A stretch of DNA of 6,977 nucleotides, from contig JBBISU010000129.1 in assembly GCA_037441225.1 (NCBI GenBank), positions 1 to 6,977 on the forward strand, read 5' to 3'. Made by a program: the position numbers and the translations under genes. The notes beneath the pieces are model-generated. The model was not told where the DNA came from. It was given only the letters and a program-made list of their open reading frames with translations, and did not search any database. This DNA comes from JBBFMJ01 sp037441225. GTDB taxonomy: Bacteria; Acidobacteriota; Thermoanaerobaculia; UBA2201. The stretch's first letter is position 1; every line of letters starts with the position of its first letter. This document shows, piece after piece, positions 4,536 to 6,977 of this stretch.

Positions 4536-6534
4536 AAAAATTATAGGGATTATAGGGCTTCCAAACTCGGGAAAATCCACATTTTTCAATTCCATAACTG
4601 GACTCCATCAACACACAGGAAACTGGCCTGGTGTGACTGTTGAAAAAAAGGTTGGCTTTCTTGAGGACAATGAAAAAGAATTTGAAATAGTTGATCTTCC
4701 TGGTATTTTGAGTTTGAATGCCAATTCCTTAGATGAAAAAATTGCAAGGGATTTTATATTAAATGGTGATGCAGAGGCTTTTATTGTAATAATTGATGCC
4801 TTGAATCTTGAAAGAGGGCTTTATTTGATATCACAATTACAAGAATTGGAAATTCCTATAATACTGGTACTAAATAAAATTGATAAAGCAAAGGAATCAG
4901 AATTTTTAATTGATATCCAACTCCTACAAAATCTTTTAAAGGTTCCTGTTTTTCCTTGTGCTGCTATAAAAGAAGAAGGGATTGAAGAGATAAAGGAAGC
5001 AATTTTATCAAATTCCTTTAAAGTCCCAAGGGGAAGAACTTATTTTGGAGAGGACTTTGAAAATATAATAAATAAAATAGAAAATTTTCTTAAAGAAAAC
5101 TATCCTGAAATTAAGAATACAAGGTTTTTTTCTTTGAAATTATTGGAAGAGGATCAGGATTTTTGGGAAAAGTTAAAAGGTGAAAATGCCCAAAATTTAA
5201 AAAAAATTGTAGAAAAGGATGCCCTTTATTTTTGCACTCGGTTCAAATACAGGGATTTTGGTGAAATTATTTCAGAAAAAAGATATGGTTTTGCAAGTGG
5301 CATACTAAATGAAATTTTAAAGGATTACTCTTTAAAATCAAAAATCCATTTTTCAAACCAGTTAGATCTAATTTTGACACATAAATTATTAGGCATTCCT
5401 ATATTTTTATTTTTCTTATACATTTTATTTTTAATTGTCTTTTATGTTGGAAATCCAGTTGGAGAATTTATAAGATTTTTCTTTGATTTTGCTGGGAAAA
5501 ATATAAAAGCAATTTTTTCATTTGCTAATCTCCCAGAAATTTTATCTTCTCTTTTTGTTGATGGAATTTTAAATGGAGTTGGAACTGTCCTTGTTTTCCT
5601 CCCAAACATATTTCTATTGTTTTTTTTAATTACACTCTTGGAGGACTCTGGATATTTTGCAAGGATCTCTTTCTTATTTGATAAATTTATGCATTTAATA
5701 GGACTTCATGGAAAAGCAATCCTGCCAATGATTTTGGGCTTTGGTTGTAATGTACCTGCAATTATGGGAACAAGGATTTTGGAAGAAGAAAGGGACCGTC
5801 TTTTAACAATTTTAATAATTCCTTTTATATCTTGTTCTGCCCGCCTTCCAATTTATGTTTTATTTGCTGGTATTTTTTTCCCAAAAAAAGAAGGGGTTGT
5901 TATTTTAAGTTTATATATATTTGGAATGTTTTTGTCTTTTATAAGTACAAAATTCTTTCAAAAATTTTTAATTAAAAAACCCCTTGCACCTTTAATTATG
6001 GAACTTCCACCTTATCATTTTCCTTCAATAAAAGCTGCTTTTATCCATTCCTGGATTAGAGCAAAATTGTTTTTGAAAAAGGCATCAACTGTTATTTTGG
6101 CAGGCGTTTTAATTATCTGGTTTTTAAGTAGCTTTCCATTAGGGGTAGAGTATGGAAGCAAGGATTCCCTTGCAGGAAAAATTGGCAATTTTTTAAGTAT
6201 TCTATTAAAGCCCCTTGGCTTTGGTTTCTATCAAGCAGCAATTGCCCTTTTATTTGGAATAGTGGCAAAGGAAGTTGTAGTTGGAACCTTTGGTGTCCTT
6301 TTTTCGCCAAATTCACTAAAAGAAACTCTTCCACAATATTTTAACCCATTATCTGCTTATTCCTTTATGTTAATAAGTTTAATATACATCCCTTGCATTT
6401 CAACTATTGCAATAATAAGAAAAGAAGCTGGTTTGAAATATTCAGTAATTTTAATTTTTTATACTTTAATTTTGGGCTGGCTCATAAGTTTTATTTTTTA
6501 CCAAACTGGAACTTTCATCTATAAACAGCTTTAA
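4522..6534 (+). CDS. feoB: Ferrous iron transport protein B (FeoB)
   Basis: A 670-residue inner-membrane Fe2+ transporter with an N-terminal G domain. G1 is GLPNSGKST (12-20), switch I is GNWPGVTVEKK (33-43, Thr39), G3 is DLPG (58-61), G4 is NKID (118-121; many FeoB have NxxD with Met) and G5 is near CAAIK (146-150). A helical regulatory domain follows at about 170-275. The membrane part has about eight or nine hydrophobic segments from 288 to the end. It includes the two gate-type repeats with GFGCNVPAIMGTR (406-418), SCSARLPIY (437-445), AKEVVVGTFGVLF (582-594) and YIPCISTIA (622-630). Conserved cysteines C409, C438 and C625 are retained. Length is within the family range, the gene looks intact, and no Cys-rich or FeoC-like tail is present. 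Its start overlaps the DtxR-FeoA-FeoA gene by 14 bases. No free-standing feoA lies next to it in the window. Confidence 0.96.
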   Translation: MTRNKKIIGIIGLPNSGKSTFFNSITGLHQHTGNWPGVTVEKKVGFLEDNEKEFEIVDLPGILSLNANSLDEKIARDFILNGDAEAFIVIIDALNLERGLYLISQLQELEIPIILVLNKIDKAKESEFLIDIQLLQNLLKVPVFPCAAIKEEGIEEIKEAILSNSFKVPRGRTYFGEDFENIINKIENFLKENYPEIKNTRFFSLKLLEEDQDFWEKLKGENAQNLKKIVEKDALYFCTRFKYRDFGEIISEKRYGFASGILNEILKDYSLKSKIHFSNQLDLILTHKLLGIPIFLFFLYILFLIVFYVGNPVGEFIRFFFDFAGKNIKAIFSFANLPEILSSLFVDGILNGVGTVLVFLPNIFLLFFLITLLEDSGYFARISFLFDKFMHLIGLHGKAILPMILGFGCNVPAIMGTRILEEERDRLLTILIIPFISCSARLPIYVLFAGIFFPKKEGVVILSLYIFGMFLSFISTKFFQKFLIKKPLAPLIMELPPYHFPSIKAAFIHSWIRAKLFLKKASTVILAGVLIIWFLSSFPLGVEYGSKDSLAGKIGNFLSILLKPLGFGFYQAAIALLFGIVAKEVVVGTFGVLFSPNSLKETLPQYFNPLSAYSFMLISLIYIPCISTIAIIRKEAGLKYSVILIFYTLILGWLISFIFYQTGTFIYKQL

Positions 6535-6712
6535 AAAACAAAAATCTTTTAGAAAATATAGTTTGATAAATAAAAAAGAAGAAAATCGTATAAATATTTT
6601 TAATTAAATCTAAAATATGAGATATCTTCATTTTTGAATACTAACTTTTTTCCAATTTTAGATAATAAAACTATGATTAACCCCAGTCAAATAAAAAGTA
6701 GCGCAGCATAGC
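6535..6712. other. AT-rich intergenic stretch after feoB, no gene or clear terminator seen
   Basis: No supportable reading frame and no GC hairpin with a T-run follow the feoB stop, so the operon end is not obvious. The only symmetry I find is a 9-base inverted repeat, ATCTAAAAT (6608-6616) and ATTTTAGAT (6655-6663), 38 bases apart, with an 8-base palindrome AGATATCT (6620-6627) between the arms. All of it is low complexity and could be chance. Confidence 0.4.
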
Positions 6713-6775
6713 ATCAGAGCAGCAGCCCGTTTTCCGTGTCTGTTTTCTGTGTCCGTGTTTTATTTGAATTATTAT
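6713..6775 (+). repeat. Dispersed repeat 'P', right copy with internal 13-base tandem
   Basis: The plus strand reads ATCAGAGCA (6713-6721), then two near-identical 13-base units, CCGTTTTCCGTGT (6727-6739) and CTGTTTTCTGTGT (6740-6752). CCGTGTTTT and TTTGAATTATTAT follow. The left-flank copy at 284-320 (minus strand) has only one 13-base unit. So the copies differ by a unit-length gain or loss as well as by substitutions. No protein is supported here. Confidence 0.6.
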
Positions 6776-6782
6776 GGCAATT

Positions 6783-6892
6783 TGTAGGGGCTTAGGCTTG
6801 TCCCCGCCCGAATAACTAATGACCAGGCACAAAAAAATAAATTTCATTATATTATTAGTATGTTGCAGGCGACCACAAGGGTCGCCCCTACA
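6783..6892. repeat. MITE-like inverted pair of 'Q' repeats
   Basis: Two related arms face each other: plus strand 6783-6820 and minus strand 6892-6854, with about 33 bases between. Both begin with the identical nine bases TGTAGGGGC, and both then contain CTTGT, CGCC and ACTAAT in the same order with small spacing differences. The right arm also folds on itself: GGCGACC (6868-6874) and GGTCGCC (6880-6886) pair around ACAAG. No obvious target-site duplication flanks the pair. A non-autonomous mobile element or a REP-like palindromic repeat would both fit. Confidence 0.6.
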
Positions 6893-6916
6893 CAAAAAAG
6901 TAAATTAAAAAAATTG

Positions 6917-6976
6917 TAGCCTCAACCTTTATGGTTGCGAATAATAATATATACAAATAATATATTACGCAGGCTA
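6917..6976. repeat. Nested inverted repeats able to form a branched fold
   Basis: Outer arms TAGCCT (6917-6922) and AGGCTA (6971-6976) enclose two hairpins. The first is CAACC (6923-6927) with GGTTG (6933-6937). The second is TAATATAT (6945-6952) with ATATATTA (6960-6967), which can be extended by GCG (6937-6939) with CGC (6968-6970). The arrangement is a three-way junction in DNA or RNA. The window ends one base later, so its full extent is unknown. Confidence 0.4.
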
Positions 6977-6977
6977 A

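Noticed and set aside
6535..6640. An intrinsic terminator for feoB
   Set aside because: T-runs and A-runs abound, but no GC stem precedes them; AGATATCT alone cannot form a stable loop.
363..6812. A composite transposon carrying the five genes
   Set aside because: The bracketing repeats are short and diverged, their order differs, there is no transposase, and no target duplication is visible. Kept only as a weak rearrangement idea.
6677..6895. A 72-codon open frame on the minus strand starting MCRGDPCGRL
   Set aside because: It is a translation of repeats Q and P; this kind of peptide is a typical artefact of reading GC-rich intergenic repeats.
6713..6976. A CRISPR array in the repeat-rich right flank
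   Set aside because: Repeats are inverted or diverged, not direct copies with regular spacers, and no cas gene is present.

Overview
This 6977-base window looks like chromosomal DNA from an AT-rich, probably anaerobic or iron(II)-using bacterium that I cannot place in a phylum. Five compact, co-directional (+) genes occupy 539-6534. They lie between two gene-poor flanks: 207-538, next to a decayed RHS gene end, and 6535-6977. The flanks carry short, more GC-rich dispersed repeats and palindromes. Hand counts show the contrast: 59 of 120 bases are G/C at 61-180 (RHS fragment), against 33 of 120 at 841-960 (first operon gene).

Layout. At 3-206 is the C-terminal end of an RHS core domain; it stops just before the usual end of the core. 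Positions 207-538 hold a GC hairpin, two repeat motifs (called P and Q here), a perfect 21-bp AT palindrome, a 34-bp imperfect palindrome and a good sigma70-type promoter. The promoter sits so close to the first ATG that the transcript should be leaderless. At 539-3570 are three overlapping genes: a sugar-1-phosphate nucleotidyltransferase, a phosphohexomutase (TTG start) and a DedA-family membrane protein. After 59 bases with an extended -10 promoter, 3630-6534 holds a two-gene ferrous iron module: a DtxR-family regulator fused to two FeoA-like domains, then FeoB, overlapping by 14 bases. Positions 6535-6977 hold no gene I can support, but they contain further copies of the flank repeats, including a MITE-like inverted pair at 6783-6892 and a nested fold at 6917-6976.

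How the genes fit together. The mutase converts hexose-6-phosphate to hexose-1-phosphate, and the nucleotidyltransferase activates it to an NDP-sugar (GDP-mannose or a similar sugar) for surface glycans. The DedA protein could serve the same process, since some DedA proteins recycle the undecaprenyl-phosphate carrier; that link is inference. In the second unit the regulator should sense Fe2+ or Mn2+ and control its own promoter and feoB. There is no free-standing FeoA gene here, and the regulator carries two FeoA-type domains. One protein may therefore be both the metal-responsive repressor and the FeoA partner of the transporter. This is the most interesting biological hypothesis in the window. 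The other parts worth checking are the repeat families in the flanks and the leaderless start of the sugar operon.
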